From Mesorhizobium sp. GbtcB19 (GTDB lineage Bacteria; Pseudomonadota; Alphaproteobacteria; Rhizobiales; Rhizobiaceae): a stretch of DNA of 64,000 nucleotides. Shown piece by piece: positions 9,220-16,783 of this stretch. Both the position numbers and the translations under genes were made by a program. Position 1 is the first letter of the stretch. Each line of letters opens with the position of its first letter. The DNA is taken from NCBI RefSeq assembly GCF_019091085.1, contig NZ_JAGXJY010000002.1, positions 97,683 through 161,682 of the forward strand, written 5' to 3'. The notes under the pieces were generated by a model. It was not told where the DNA came from. It did not search any database and saw nothing but the letters and a program-made list of their open reading frames with translations.

Positions 9220-10229
9220 AGCTTGCCACACTGAAGAACGGGACACGCGACGGAAAGCTGGTCGTGGTCTCGCGTGATCTGACGCGGTTCACCGACGCTT
9301 CCTTCCTGGTGCCGACGCTGCAGGCCGCGCTCGACGACTGGCGCCGCATTGCGCCGCATCTGGCGGCCATGGCGGAATCGCTGGAGACCAACGCGGTGCC
9401 CTCGGCACGCTTCCATGAGCATGACGCGCATTCGCCGCTGCCGCGCGCCTATCAATGGGCGGACGGCTCGGCCTATGTGAACCATGTCGAACTGGTGCGG
9501 AAAGCGCGCGGCGTCGAGATGCCGGCAAGTTTTTGGACCGACCCGCTGATCTACCAGGGTGGCTCGGATTCCTTCATCCCTCCGCGCGATCCGATCCGCA
9601 TGGCCGACGAGGCCTTCGGCATCGACATGGAGGCTGAGGTCGCCGTGATCGTCGACGACATGCCGATGGGCGCCGGGCTGGACGAGGCGAAGGACGCGAT
9701 CCGGCTGGTGATGCTGGTCAACGACGTGACGCTGCGCGCCATCACCGGTCCTGAACTGGCCAAAGGATTTGGCTTCTTCCAGTCGAAACCGTCTTCGGCT
9801 TTCTCGCCGGTCGCGGTCACGCCGGATGAACTTGGCGATGCCTGGGACGGCGGCAAGGTCAAACTCGCGCTGCTCGCCGATCTCAACGGCAAGCCGTTCG
9901 GTCGCGCCAATGCCGGCATCGACATGACCTTCGACTTTCCAGCGCTGATCGTGCATGCCGCGAAAACCCGGCCGCTCGCCGCCGGCACCATCATCGGTTC
10001 GGGCACCGTCTCCAACAAGCTGAATGGCGGGCCGGGCAAGCCGGTTTCGGCCGGCGGCGCCGGCTATTCCTGCATCGCCGAACTGCGCATGATCGAGACT
10101 ATCGAGAGCGGCGAGCCGAAGACGCCCTTTCTGCATTTCGGCGACACGGTGCGCATCGAGATGAAGGATAAAACCGGACATTCGATCTTCGGCGCCATCG
10201 AGCAGAAGGTCGAGAAATACGAGGGTTGA
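9216..10229 (+). CDS. fahA: Fumarylacetoacetate hydrolase family protein
   Basis: Cleaves fumarylacetoacetate to fumarate and acetoacetate, the last step of tyrosine breakdown. The 337-residue protein is the bacterial long form. After an N-terminal capping region it has the FAH fold with metal-binding acidic residues in G-I-D-M-E-A-E-V and a Lys/Arg-rich active-site region around 'FGFFQSKPSSAFSP'. The C-terminal strand 'FLHFGDTVRIEMKD' is typical. The start overlaps the previous stop as ATGA. With hmgA upstream in the same operon, fumarylacetoacetase is much more likely than the other activities in this superfamily. Confidence 0.92.
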   Translation: MKLATLKNGTRDGKLVVVSRDLTRFTDASFLVPTLQAALDDWRRIAPHLAAMAESLETNAVPSARFHEHDAHSPLPRAYQWADGSAYVNHVELVRKARGVEMPASFWTDPLIYQGGSDSFIPPRDPIRMADEAFGIDMEAEVAVIVDDMPMGAGLDEAKDAIRLVMLVNDVTLRAITGPELAKGFGFFQSKPSSAFSPVAVTPDELGDAWDGGKVKLALLADLNGKPFGRANAGIDMTFDFPALIVHAAKTRPLAAGTIIGSGTVSNKLNGGPGKPVSAGGAGYSCIAELRMIETIESGEPKTPFLHFGDTVRIEMKDKTGHSIFGAIEQKVEKYEG

Positions 10230-10231
10230 AG

Positions 10232-10771
10232 GTGACCCTGCTCGAGCATCTGCGCCGCATGGCCCGCAACAATCTGTGGTCGAACGACCGGCTATATCGC
10301 GCCGTGCTCGACTTGAAGCCCGGCGAGTTCGAGGCCGGGCGCATCAGCTTCTTTCCGTCGATCAGGGAGACGCTCAACCACATCCTCGCGGTCGACCTTC
10401 TCTACCTGGATTTTCTCACGGATGGCGGCCTCGGCGCCGCCGCCTATGACGACTTCGTGCCGTTCGACGGTGCGGCAAGCCTGGCGGCGGCGCAGGCGGA
10501 TTTCGACCGCAAGCTGATCACCTTCTGCGACGGTCTGTCGGAGGCCGATCTCGATCGCCGCATCATCACCGACCGGCGCGAGGACGGCATGATCCCCGAA
10601 CGGATCGGCGACATCCTCGCCCATGTCTTCCTGCATGACATCCACCATCGCGGCCAGGTGCACGCGATGCTCTCAGGCACGTCAGTCGCGCCGCCGCAAC
10701 TGGATGAGTTCCTGCTCGACTACGACATCAAGCTGAGGAAGGAGGAGGTCGAGCGGCTGGGGCTGGAATGA
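10232..10771 (+). CDS. DinB-family metal-binding protein
   Basis: A four-helix-bundle protein of the DinB/YfiT superfamily, 179 residues from GTG 10232. A GAGGG site sits seven bases ahead of that codon; TTG 10226, which overlaps the fahA stop, is too close to it. The conserved metal triad is visible as His50 (E-T-L-N-H), His135 and His139 (F-L-H-D-I-H-H-R-G-Q). The superfamily includes thiol-dependent isomerases such as mycothiol-dependent maleylpyruvate isomerase, which is relevant because no zeta-class glutathione transferase (maiA) gene is present in this operon. Most DinB proteins have no known reaction, so isomerase activity is only a hypothesis. It ends one base before the convergent toxin gene. 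Confidence 0.83.
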   Translation: MTLLEHLRRMARNNLWSNDRLYRAVLDLKPGEFEAGRISFFPSIRETLNHILAVDLLYLDFLTDGGLGAAAYDDFVPFDGAASLAAAQADFDRKLITFCDGLSEADLDRRIITDRREDGMIPERIGDILAHVFLHDIHHRGQVHAMLSGTSVAPPQLDEFLLDYDIKLRKEEVERLGLE

Positions 10772-11146
10772 TCAAGCCAGCGCGACATCATACGCTGAAA
10801 AATGCCGATCCGCGGTAACGAGAGTCAGGCCCTCAATTTGAGCCTGCGCGATGAGCAGGCGGTCAAAGGGATCGCGATGATGGAGCGGCAAGTGTTCAAG
10901 CCTAGCCGCGTGCAGTTCATTCACGCCGAGGATTGGAATTCCATTCGATTGCAGAATGTCAACGATGTTGGCGGTGAGTGTGATCTTGCCGAGCGACTTC
11001 TTGATGGCAATCTCGGCCACTGAGATGGCGCTGACGGTCACATCCTTGCCCGCCAGAAAAATGTCGCGATGGTGATCCGAAAGACGTGTGTCCGCGTTGA
11101 GTACCCAAAGCAGAATATGGGTATCGACCAGGTATCTGGGGCTCAT
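10772..11146 (-). CDS. PIN-domain toxin (VapC-like ribonuclease)
   Basis: A 124-residue PIN-domain protein, predicted to be a Mg-dependent RNase that blocks growth when free of antitoxin. The acidic active-site residues are visible: Asp8 (Y-L-V-D-T-H), Glu45 (S-V-A-E-I), Asp95 (D-P-F-D-R) and Asp113 (V-T-A-D-R). Length and order match VapC toxins. Its start overlaps the stop of the antitoxin gene upstream by four bases, the usual coupling. The module sits between the convergent ends of dinB and hppD, as expected for a small mobile insertion. Confidence 0.93.
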   Translation of the reverse strand: MSPRYLVDTHILLWVLNADTRLSDHHRDIFLAGKDVTVSAISVAEIAIKKSLGKITLTANIVDILQSNGIPILGVNELHAARLEHLPLHHRDPFDRLLIAQAQIEGLTLVTADRHFSAYDVALA

Positions 11147-11370
11147 TTAGTGTACTCGTCCCATTCGGGACCGAGTTCATCAAAATCATCCGCTATCCAG
11201 ATTTGGCCTTGCAGCGCTCCAAGCAGGCCTTTGCTCCCGCCAGGCCGAACGGGAGCGCTCAAGGTCGCGACAACCTCTCCATGCTTTGTCAGATGGATCT
11301 TTTCACCAGCCTGGGCACGCTTCACCAACTCGGAAAGCTGCGCCTTGGCTTTTGCCATTGGAATGTTCAT
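11143..11370 (-). CDS. Phd/YefM-type antitoxin
   Basis: A 75-residue antitoxin. The N-terminal half is a Phd/YefM DNA-binding fold (A-K-A-Q-L-S-E-L-V-K-R followed by G-E-K-I-H-L-T-K-H-G). The C-terminal half is acidic and probably disordered (D-D-F-D-E-L-G-P-E-W-D-E), the part that normally wraps round the toxin. It is expressed first and the toxin follows with an ATGA overlap. A palindrome directly upstream of the start is the likely autoregulatory operator. Confidence 0.92.
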   Translation of the reverse strand: MNIPMAKAKAQLSELVKRAQAGEKIHLTKHGEVVATLSAPVRPGGSKGLLGALQGQIWIADDFDELGPEWDEYTK

Positions 11371-11374
11371 GGGC

Positions 11375-11410
11375 GACCTCTAATGACCAGAATTTAGGTC
11401 ATAAGAGGTC
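11375..11410. promoter_or_regulatory. Operator palindrome of the Phd-VapC module
   Basis: Two 14-base arms, GACCTCTAATGACC (11375-11388) and GGTCATAAGAGGTC (11397-11410), are inverted with one mismatch around an 8-base spacer. The right end of the palindrome on the coding strand is GAGGTC, just ahead of the antitoxin start, so repressor binding would cover both promoter and ribosome-binding site. This is the usual arrangement for autoregulated toxin-antitoxin operons. Confidence 0.8.
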
Positions 11411-11425
11411 AAGCCGCAAGCAGGT

Positions 11426-12541
11426 TTACGCCGCCTTGCCGTCCAGCTTGATCACGCCGCGCTTGATCTGGTCCTGCTCGATCGATTCGAACAGGGCGCG
11501 GAAATTGCCCTCGCCAAAACCTTCGTCGCCCTTGCGCTGGATGAACTCGAAGAAGATCGGTCCGATCACGGTCTTCGAAAAGATCTGCAGCAGGATCTTG
11601 GTCATCCCGCCGTCGACCACGCCTTCGCCGTCGATCAGGATGCCGTGCTTCTTCATGCGCTCGATCGGCTCTTCATGGCCGTTCACCCTGTCATGCGACA
11701 TGTCGTAATAGGTGTCGGGCGGGCCGGGCATGAACTTCAGCCCGTTGGCGGCAAGCTTGTCGGTGGCCTCGTAGATCGCATCGGTACCGACGGCGATATG
11801 CTGGATACCTTCGCCATTGTACTTCTTCAGATATTCGGCGATCTGGCTGGTCTCGTCCTTGGATTCGTTCAGCGGAATACGGATCTTGCCGCAGGGCGAA
11901 GTGATGGCGCGGCTGACAAGGCCGGTGATCTTGCCGTCGATGTCGAAGAAATGGATCTGCTTGAAGCCGAACAGGTCGCGGTAGAAATCCCACCATTTGT
12001 CCATGTTGCCGCGATAGACATTGTGGGTCAGGTGGTCGAGGAAGTAGAAGCCGACGCCTTCGGGCTTGGGGTCGCGCTCGCCCAGCCATTCGAACTCGGC
12101 ATCATAGGCCGAGCCCTTCTCGCCATAGGCTTCGATGAAATAAAGCAGCGAGCCGCCGATGCCCACGATCGCCGGCACGTCGAGCGCCTTGTCGGTGCCT
12201 TCATAGGGCGTGGCGCCTTTCGATACGGCATGGTCGAAAGCGTGCTTGGCATCGACCACGCGCCAGGCCATCGAGGCGGCGCAGGGGCCGTGCTTTTCGA
12301 CGAACTTCATCGCATGCGAGCCGGGCTCGGCATTGACGACATAGTTGATGTCGCCCTGCCGCCAGACGGTGATGTCCTTGGTGCGGTGCTTGGCTACCGC
12401 GACATAGCCCATGCGGGTGAACAGCTCGGCGAGCTTTGCCGGCTCGGCATGCGCGAACTCGACGAACTCAAAGCCGTCGGTGCCGGCAGGGTTTTGCTTG
12501 CTGATCCGGGCGGGCGGGGCGTCGTGCGGGAAGGGGCCCAT
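11426..12541 (-). CDS. hppD: 4-Hydroxyphenylpyruvate dioxygenase
   Basis: Converts 4-hydroxyphenylpyruvate to homogentisate, supplying HmgA. The 371-residue protein has two vicinal-oxygen-chelate domains and the iron ligands His170 (D-H-L-T-H-N), His248 (I-Q-H-I-A) and Glu332 (F-F-E-F-I-Q-R). I start it at ATG 12541 (MGPFPHDAPP), which follows a GGAGGA ribosome-binding site by six bases; the upstream in-frame ATG at 12580 has no such site. It is divergent from an Lrp-type regulator and separated from the hmgA operon by the toxin-antitoxin module. Confidence 0.96.
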   Translation of the reverse strand: MGPFPHDAPPARISKQNPAGTDGFEFVEFAHAEPAKLAELFTRMGYVAVAKHRTKDITVWRQGDINYVVNAEPGSHAMKFVEKHGPCAASMAWRVVDAKHAFDHAVSKGATPYEGTDKALDVPAIVGIGGSLLYFIEAYGEKGSAYDAEFEWLGERDPKPEGVGFYFLDHLTHNVYRGNMDKWWDFYRDLFGFKQIHFFDIDGKITGLVSRAITSPCGKIRIPLNESKDETSQIAEYLKKYNGEGIQHIAVGTDAIYEATDKLAANGLKFMPGPPDTYYDMSHDRVNGHEEPIERMKKHGILIDGEGVVDGGMTKILLQIFSKTVIGPIFFEFIQRKGDEGFGEGNFRALFESIEQDQIKRGVIKLDGKAA

Positions 12542-12679
12542 GGCAGTCCTCCGAAAGCTGTTGCGGCCGTGCTTGGCCATCTTTCAGCATGATAGCGCGG
12601 AGCCGCCGCACGGTGCTTGCATTCGGTCACCTGAAATGCGCATGATGTGCGTAAATTGTGCACGAGAGGAGAAAAATCC

Positions 12680-13147
12680 ATGGAAGATGCGCGCCTTGAT
12701 CAGTTTGACCGCAAGATAATGGCGCTTTTGCAGGACGATGCGCGATTCACCAACAACGATCTGGCGGAGCGCGTGAACCTGTCGCCCTCGCAATGCTCGC
12801 GCCGCCGTCTGCGGCTCGAGGACGATGGCTACATCAAGGGTTACCGCGCCGTGCTCGACCGCGATCGTCTCGGCTTTTCGCTGGTCAACGTCATCTCGGT
12901 GACGCTCGCCACCCACAACCGCGACAACGCCCGCCGCTTCGGCGAACTGGTGGCGCGCCTGCCCGAGGTGCAGGAGGCGCACGCGCTGACCGGCGAGATG
13001 GATTACATCTTGAAGGTGGTGACGCCCGATCTCAAATCATTGTCGGAGTTCGTCAACGGCGTTCTCCTGCCGCACGAATCCGTGCAACATGTGAAAACGG
13101 CGATCGTGCTGGAGACGCTCAAGGAAACCGGCGCGCTGCCGATTTAA
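12680..13147 (+). CDS. Lrp/AsnC-family regulator next to hppD
   Basis: A 155-residue Lrp/AsnC protein starting at ATG 12680 with an AGGAGA site upstream. The N-terminal helix-turn-helix reads D-A-R-F-T-N-N-D-L-A-E-R-V-N-L-S-P-S-Q-C, and the C-terminal RAM domain carries G-E-M-D-Y-I-L-K-V-V. It is divergent from hppD, the typical position of a local Lrp regulator, so it probably controls hppD in response to an aromatic amino acid or keto acid. The spacer carries GTGC-containing motifs (ATGCGCATGATGTGCG and TTGTGCAC) that could be its sites. Confidence 0.9.
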   Translation: MEDARLDQFDRKIMALLQDDARFTNNDLAERVNLSPSQCSRRRLRLEDDGYIKGYRAVLDRDRLGFSLVNVISVTLATHNRDNARRFGELVARLPEVQEAHALTGEMDYILKVVTPDLKSLSEFVNGVLLPHESVQHVKTAIVLETLKETGALPI

Positions 13148-13289
13148 AGTGTGCTGATATTCAGGTGAATCCGGCCTGCAAATGGCGGCTTCCTGCGCTT
13201 CCGGTGCTCACGTACTTTAAGTACGCTCCGCTCCGGTTCTCGGAACCCGCCATTTTCGACTCGGCCTGACCTGAATCTCAGCACACTTT
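13146..13289. repeat. Long imperfect palindrome between two gene ends
   Basis: The ends AAAGTGTGCTGA (13146-13157) and TCAGCACACTTT (13278-13289) are perfect inverse complements, followed inward by ATTCAGGT/ACCTGAAT, AATGGCGG/CCGCCATT and a centre CGTACTTTAAGTACG. The whole can fold into a hairpin of about 70 base pairs with interruptions. It fills the gap between the convergent Lrp and DUF442 genes and may act as a two-way terminator or be a small non-autonomous element. Confidence 0.75.
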
Positions 13290-13301
13290 CGCGACAAATC
13301 T

Positions 13302-13640
13302 TCACCCACGCTGCTGCTGGATCAGCCCGTAAAGGTTGGTGCAGCGCGCGCCTGAGCGGCAATAGGCAAACACCGGCCCTTCGAGCTCGTCGAGGGCGGC
13401 GGCCTGGTCCTCGACATTGTCCATGGTGATCTGGCCGCTGATGACCGGAATGTAGCGGAAAGCAAGCCCCGCCGCCTCGGCAGCGGCCTGCACGCTCTCG
13501 GCCGAAGGCTGGCCCGGTTGCTCGTCGTCCGGCCGGTTGCAGATCACGCTCTTGAAGCCGGCGTCCTTGATGGCCGCGATGTCTTGCGGCTGGATCTGGC
13601 CGGAGACCGAATAGTCGTCGCTGATCTGGCGGTATTCCAT
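13302..13640 (-). CDS. DUF442/TIGR01244-type phosphatase or sulfurtransferase-like protein
   Basis: A 112-residue cytosolic protein starting at ATG 13640 (M-E-Y-R-Q-I), which follows a GAGGA-like site; the longer open frame reads into a repeat. It has the beta-lactamase-hydrolase-associated domain fold, related to tyrosine phosphatases and rhodanese-like proteins, with a C-R-S-G-A-R-C active-site loop near residue 95 and the lead-in 'GFKSVICNRPDDE'. The domain often accompanies sulfide-oxidation or persulfide genes, but none is next to it here. Its substrate is unknown. Confidence 0.85.
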   Translation of the reverse strand: MEYRQISDDYSVSGQIQPQDIAAIKDAGFKSVICNRPDDEQPGQPSAESVQAAAEAAGLAFRYIPVISGQITMDNVEDQAAALDELEGPVFAYCRSGARCTNLYGLIQQQRG

Positions 13641-13761
13641 GGTGTCGTCCTCGCGATCTCTTTGGCGGCAGTCTTGCCACTCCGGGAGAGGGGCGGCAAT
13701 CCGCATTGAAGGAATTCTCTGCCAAATAGACATCGCGCGCAGGAAATTCCAACCGCCGCCG

Positions 13762-13870
13762 TTTTCCCTTCTCCCCGTTCACGGGGAGGTGAGGCGTGGT
13801 CCGCGCAGCGGACGAAAAGCCAATTGCTTGGCTTTTCGAACAACGAACGCCCGAAGGGCGGATGAGGGGC
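13762..13870. repeat. Family-A intergenic repeat, single degenerate copy
   Basis: Begins TTTTCCCTTCTCCCCGTTCA and ends GGCGGATGAGGGGC, with internal hairpins (GAAAAGCCAATTGCTTGGCTTTTC and CGCCCGAAGGGCG). It belongs to the same family as the inverted pairs at 17143-17334 and 36543-36692. Confidence 0.7.
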
Positions 13871-13910
13871 AGCGCCGGCATCGACAGTCTTCGCTGAACC
13901 GTCGCTCGGC

Positions 13911-14852
13911 TCAACTTCCCTGGATCGCGCCTTTGATCTGCGTGATGTTGTTGTGCATCATGTCGATATAGCTCGAGGCCGGGCCGTCCGAACCCGACAG
14001 CGCGTCCGAATAGAGCGTGCCGCCGACCTTGATGCCGGTTTCACCGGCGATCTGCTCGATCAGTCGCGGATTGGTGATGTTTTCGACGAAGATCGCCGCG
14101 GCCTTGTCCTGCTTGACCTGCTTGACCAGCTTGGCGACGTCGGCGGCCGAGGGCTCGGAATCGGTCGAGATGCCTTGCGGCGCCAGGAAGGTCAGCCCGT
14201 ATTCGTGCTCGAAATAACCGAAGGCGTCATGCGAGGTGATGACGACGCGCTTGGCCTCCGGGATCGACTGGATTGCTGCCTTCACTTCGCCTTCCAGCGC
14301 ATCGAGCTTGGTGGTGTAGGCGGCGGCGTTGGCCTTGTAGCTGTCACAGCCCTCACGATCGGCCGAGCAGAAAGCGTCGGCGATGTTCTTCACATAGATC
14401 CTGGCGTTGGCGATCGACTGGAAGGCGTGCGGATCGGTGACGGTCTTGCCGCCGCTGGTGTCGGCGCCTTCGGCCGCGTCCGCATCGGCGAATTCCGGCT
14501 TGAAGTCGATCGGCGTCACACCCTTGGTCAGCGTCACGATCGACGCCTTGGTGGCGCTGGCGTCGACCAGGCGCTGCAGGAAACCCTCGAAATGCAGTCC
14601 GTTGACCAGCACGACATCGGCTTTGGCCATCGCCACCGCGTCGGCCGGGCTCGGCTCATAGACATGCGCGTCGCCATCCGGCCCGACGATGGTGGTGATG
14701 TTGACGCGGTCGCCGCCGACATTTTTCGCGAAGTCGGCAATGACCGTGAAGCTCGCCACCACTTTCAGCGGCGCCGCGATGGCCGATGAGGTTGCGAAGG
14801 CGCTTAATGTTATAACGCTCAACGCCAAGGCGGCACGGAAGGATTTCAACAT
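13911..14852 (-). CDS. Zinc/manganese ABC transporter substrate-binding protein
   Basis: A cluster A-I metal-binding protein (ZnuA/TroA/MntC type) of 313 residues that delivers Zn(II) or Mn(II) to the membrane transporter. The start at 14852 gives a clear signal peptide ending A-I-A-A, preceded by an AAGGAG site. Likely metal ligands are the histidine in D-A-H-V-Y-E-P, that in N-G-L-H-F-E, that in T-S-H-D-A-F, and the aspartate in S-T-D-S-E-P. The loop between the lobes is Asp/Glu-rich with one D-P-H rather than the long His-rich loop of ZnuA, so the choice between Zn and Mn is open. It is the last gene of a three-gene operon. Confidence 0.9.
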   Translation of the reverse strand: MLKSFRAALALSVITLSAFATSSAIAAPLKVVASFTVIADFAKNVGGDRVNITTIVGPDGDAHVYEPSPADAVAMAKADVVLVNGLHFEGFLQRLVDASATKASIVTLTKGVTPIDFKPEFADADAAEGADTSGGKTVTDPHAFQSIANARIYVKNIADAFCSADREGCDSYKANAAAYTTKLDALEGEVKAAIQSIPEAKRVVITSHDAFGYFEHEYGLTFLAPQGISTDSEPSAADVAKLVKQVKQDKAAAIFVENITNPRLIEQIAGETGIKVGGTLYSDALSGSDGPASSYIDMMHNNITQIKGAIQGS

Positions 14853-14875
14853 TGGGTGGTCTCCTTGCTTGGGGA

Positions 14876-15751
14876 TTATGCGGTGCGGTGGCGGTGATGC
14901 ACGATGCGGGCGCGCAGAACGCCGCGGGTGCCGAACAGGATCGAGCAGAAATAGACGACGCCGGCGGAAAGGATGATCGCCGGGCCGGAAGGCAGCGAGG
15001 CGTGGTAGGACAAAAGCAGCCCGGCGATGCAGGAGGCAAAGCCGGTCAGCACCGCCAGCACGCACATTGGTTCAACCCGCGCCGTCCAGAAGCGGGCGGC
15101 GGCGGCCGGCAGCATCATCAGCCCGACCGAGAGCAGCGTGCCCAGCGCCTGGAAACCGCCGACGAGGTTGAGCACGACAAGCCCGAGGAAGATGAAATGC
15201 ACCGGGCTGCCCATGCGGCTCACCGAGCGCAGGAACAGCGGGTCGAGGCATTCGGCGACCAGCGCGCGCCAGAAGACAGCGAGACTGGCGAGCGTCACCA
15301 CCACGATGCCGCAGATCAGCGTCAGCGCCTCGTTGTTGAGCGCCAGCACGGTGCCGAACAGCACATGCATGAGGTCGACGCTGGAGCCGCGGATCGACAC
15401 CATGAGCACGCCGACGGCGAGCGAGATCAGATAGAAGGCCGCCATCGAGGCGTCCTCGCGCTGGATGGTGAAGCGCGAGACTGCGCCCGCGCCGAGCGCG
15501 ACGATGACGCCGGCGATCAGCCCGCCGATCGTCATCGGCAGGATTTCCAGGCCATAGAGCAGGAAGCCGGCGGCAGCGCCAGGCAGGATGGCATGCGCCA
15601 TCGCGTCGCCTGACAGGCTCATGCGCCGCAGCATCAGGAAGACGCCGACCGGGCAGGCGCCGAGCGACAGCATCAGCGAGCCGAACAGCGCCCGCTGCAT
15701 GAAAGCGAAATCGGCGAAAGGCGCGATGAACAGGCCGTAAAGGAACTCCAT
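14876..15751 (-). CDS. Zinc/manganese ABC transporter permease
   Basis: A 291-residue polytopic membrane protein of the ZnuB/MntB family, which imports divalent metal ions. Seven to nine hydrophobic helices are visible, with the typical 'GDAMAHAILPGAAAGFLL' segment that contacts the ATPase. ATG 15751 overlaps the ATPase stop by one base (TGATG). The binding-protein gene follows 23 bases later. Confidence 0.92.
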   Translation of the reverse strand: MEFLYGLFIAPFADFAFMQRALFGSLMLSLGACPVGVFLMLRRMSLSGDAMAHAILPGAAAGFLLYGLEILPMTIGGLIAGVIVALGAGAVSRFTIQREDASMAAFYLISLAVGVLMVSIRGSSVDLMHVLFGTVLALNNEALTLICGIVVVTLASLAVFWRALVAECLDPLFLRSVSRMGSPVHFIFLGLVVLNLVGGFQALGTLLSVGLMMLPAAAARFWTARVEPMCVLAVLTGFASCIAGLLLSYHASLPSGPAIILSAGVVYFCSILFGTRGVLRARIVHHRHRTA

Positions 15752-16560
15752 CACGCCGCCCTCGGTCCGGAGCCATGCTGATGGTCGTGGTGGTGATCGT
15801 GCGCGTGATCATGGCCATGGTCGTGAGCATCTGGCTCGCACCACGGCGCGTTCTCTTCCCATGCCTCGTGGAAACGCCTCGCCTTGAGCAGGTTTTCCGG
15901 CCGCAGCGTTTCCTTGGTGTCGCCCCAGGCCACGGGCTGGCGCGCGAGCAACAGCGTCTCGGGAAAATTCTGCCGCACCAGATCTAGGTCGTGCACCACG
16001 ACCATGATCGTGCGTTCCTCGCCATGCCAGCGCTTTATTAGCGCAATCAGGTCGCCAACCGTCTTGGCGTCGACCGCGTTGAACGGCTCGTCGAGCAGGA
16101 TCAGGTCGGCGTCCTGCAAAAGCACGCGGGCAAACAGCGTGCGCTGCAACTGGCCGCCGGACAGCGTGTCGATCGGCCGCTTCTCAAAGCCGCCAAGCCC
16201 GACCGCCATCAGCGCCTTGCTGACGGATTCGCGGTCTTCCTTGGTGTAGCGGCCGAGCATGCCGCGCTTCGGCCACAGCCCGAGCGAGACCAGGTCGACG
16301 ACCCGCGCCGGAAAGGAACGGTCGAGTTCCGACTGCTGCGGCAGATAAGCGGTGCGCACGCCTTGCATGCGAACCACCGCGCCTTCCATCGGCTTGAGCA
16401 CGCCCACGATGCCCTTCATCAGCGTCGACTTGCCCGACCCATTGGCGCCGACGACCGCCGTCAGCGAGCCTTTGCGGACGATGCCGTTGAGGTGATGGAT
16501 CGCCGGATGGCTGCCATAGCCGAGCGTCAGGTCGCGAAAGGTCAGGCAGGCATTGGTCAT
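15751..16560 (-). CDS. Zinc/manganese ABC transporter ATP-binding protein with His-rich tail
   Basis: A 269-residue ABC ATPase that powers metal uptake. Walker A is G-A-N-G-S-G-K-S-T, the signature is L-S-G-G-Q-L-Q-R, and Walker B is L-I-L-L-D-E-P-F. The C-terminus ends in a histidine/aspartate-rich tail (H-D-H-G-H-D-H-A-H-D-H-H-H-D-H-Q-H), which probably binds zinc in the cytoplasm and favours Zn as the substrate. I start it at ATG 16560 (M-T-N-A-C-L), where similarity to the family begins; the open frame extends further but reads across the promoter. It is the first gene of the operon. Confidence 0.93.
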   Translation of the reverse strand: MTNACLTFRDLTLGYGSHPAIHHLNGIVRKGSLTAVVGANGSGKSTLMKGIVGVLKPMEGAVVRMQGVRTAYLPQQSELDRSFPARVVDLVSLGLWPKRGMLGRYTKEDRESVSKALMAVGLGGFEKRPIDTLSGGQLQRTLFARVLLQDADLILLDEPFNAVDAKTVGDLIALIKRWHGEERTIMVVVHDLDLVRQNFPETLLLARQPVAWGDTKETLRPENLLKARRFHEAWEENAPWCEPDAHDHGHDHAHDHHHDHQHGSGPRAA

Positions 16561-16591
16561 CAGACGGTGGTCCGCGAAATCGAATGCGTCG

Positions 16592-16620
16592 TCGATATGT
16601 GATGTTATTACATTAGTCAA
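16592..16620 (-). promoter_or_regulatory. Promoter of the metal importer with a Zur-like palindrome
   Basis: On the minus strand a -35 TTGACT (16615-16620) is followed after exactly 17 bases by TATCGA (16592-16597). Between them lies ATGTAATAACAT (16602-16613), a near-perfect palindrome one base from ATGTTATAACAT, which resembles the core of Fur-family Zur sites. Repression by zinc-loaded Zur is the likely regulation; the assignment is by resemblance. Confidence 0.6.
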
Positions 16621-16783
16621 CACGGCGGCCGGGCGCAATTATGTCACGACCGGTCAACTCGCCGTGTACGCAAGCAGGGCAGGGCCACACAATTGGCTCA
16701 ATTGGTTTCGCGCCCGCCGGCCTTGCCCCAAGTCGGCCCGGACTCTAAAGAGCAGCGATCCCCATAACGAAGGAACCTCTCGA

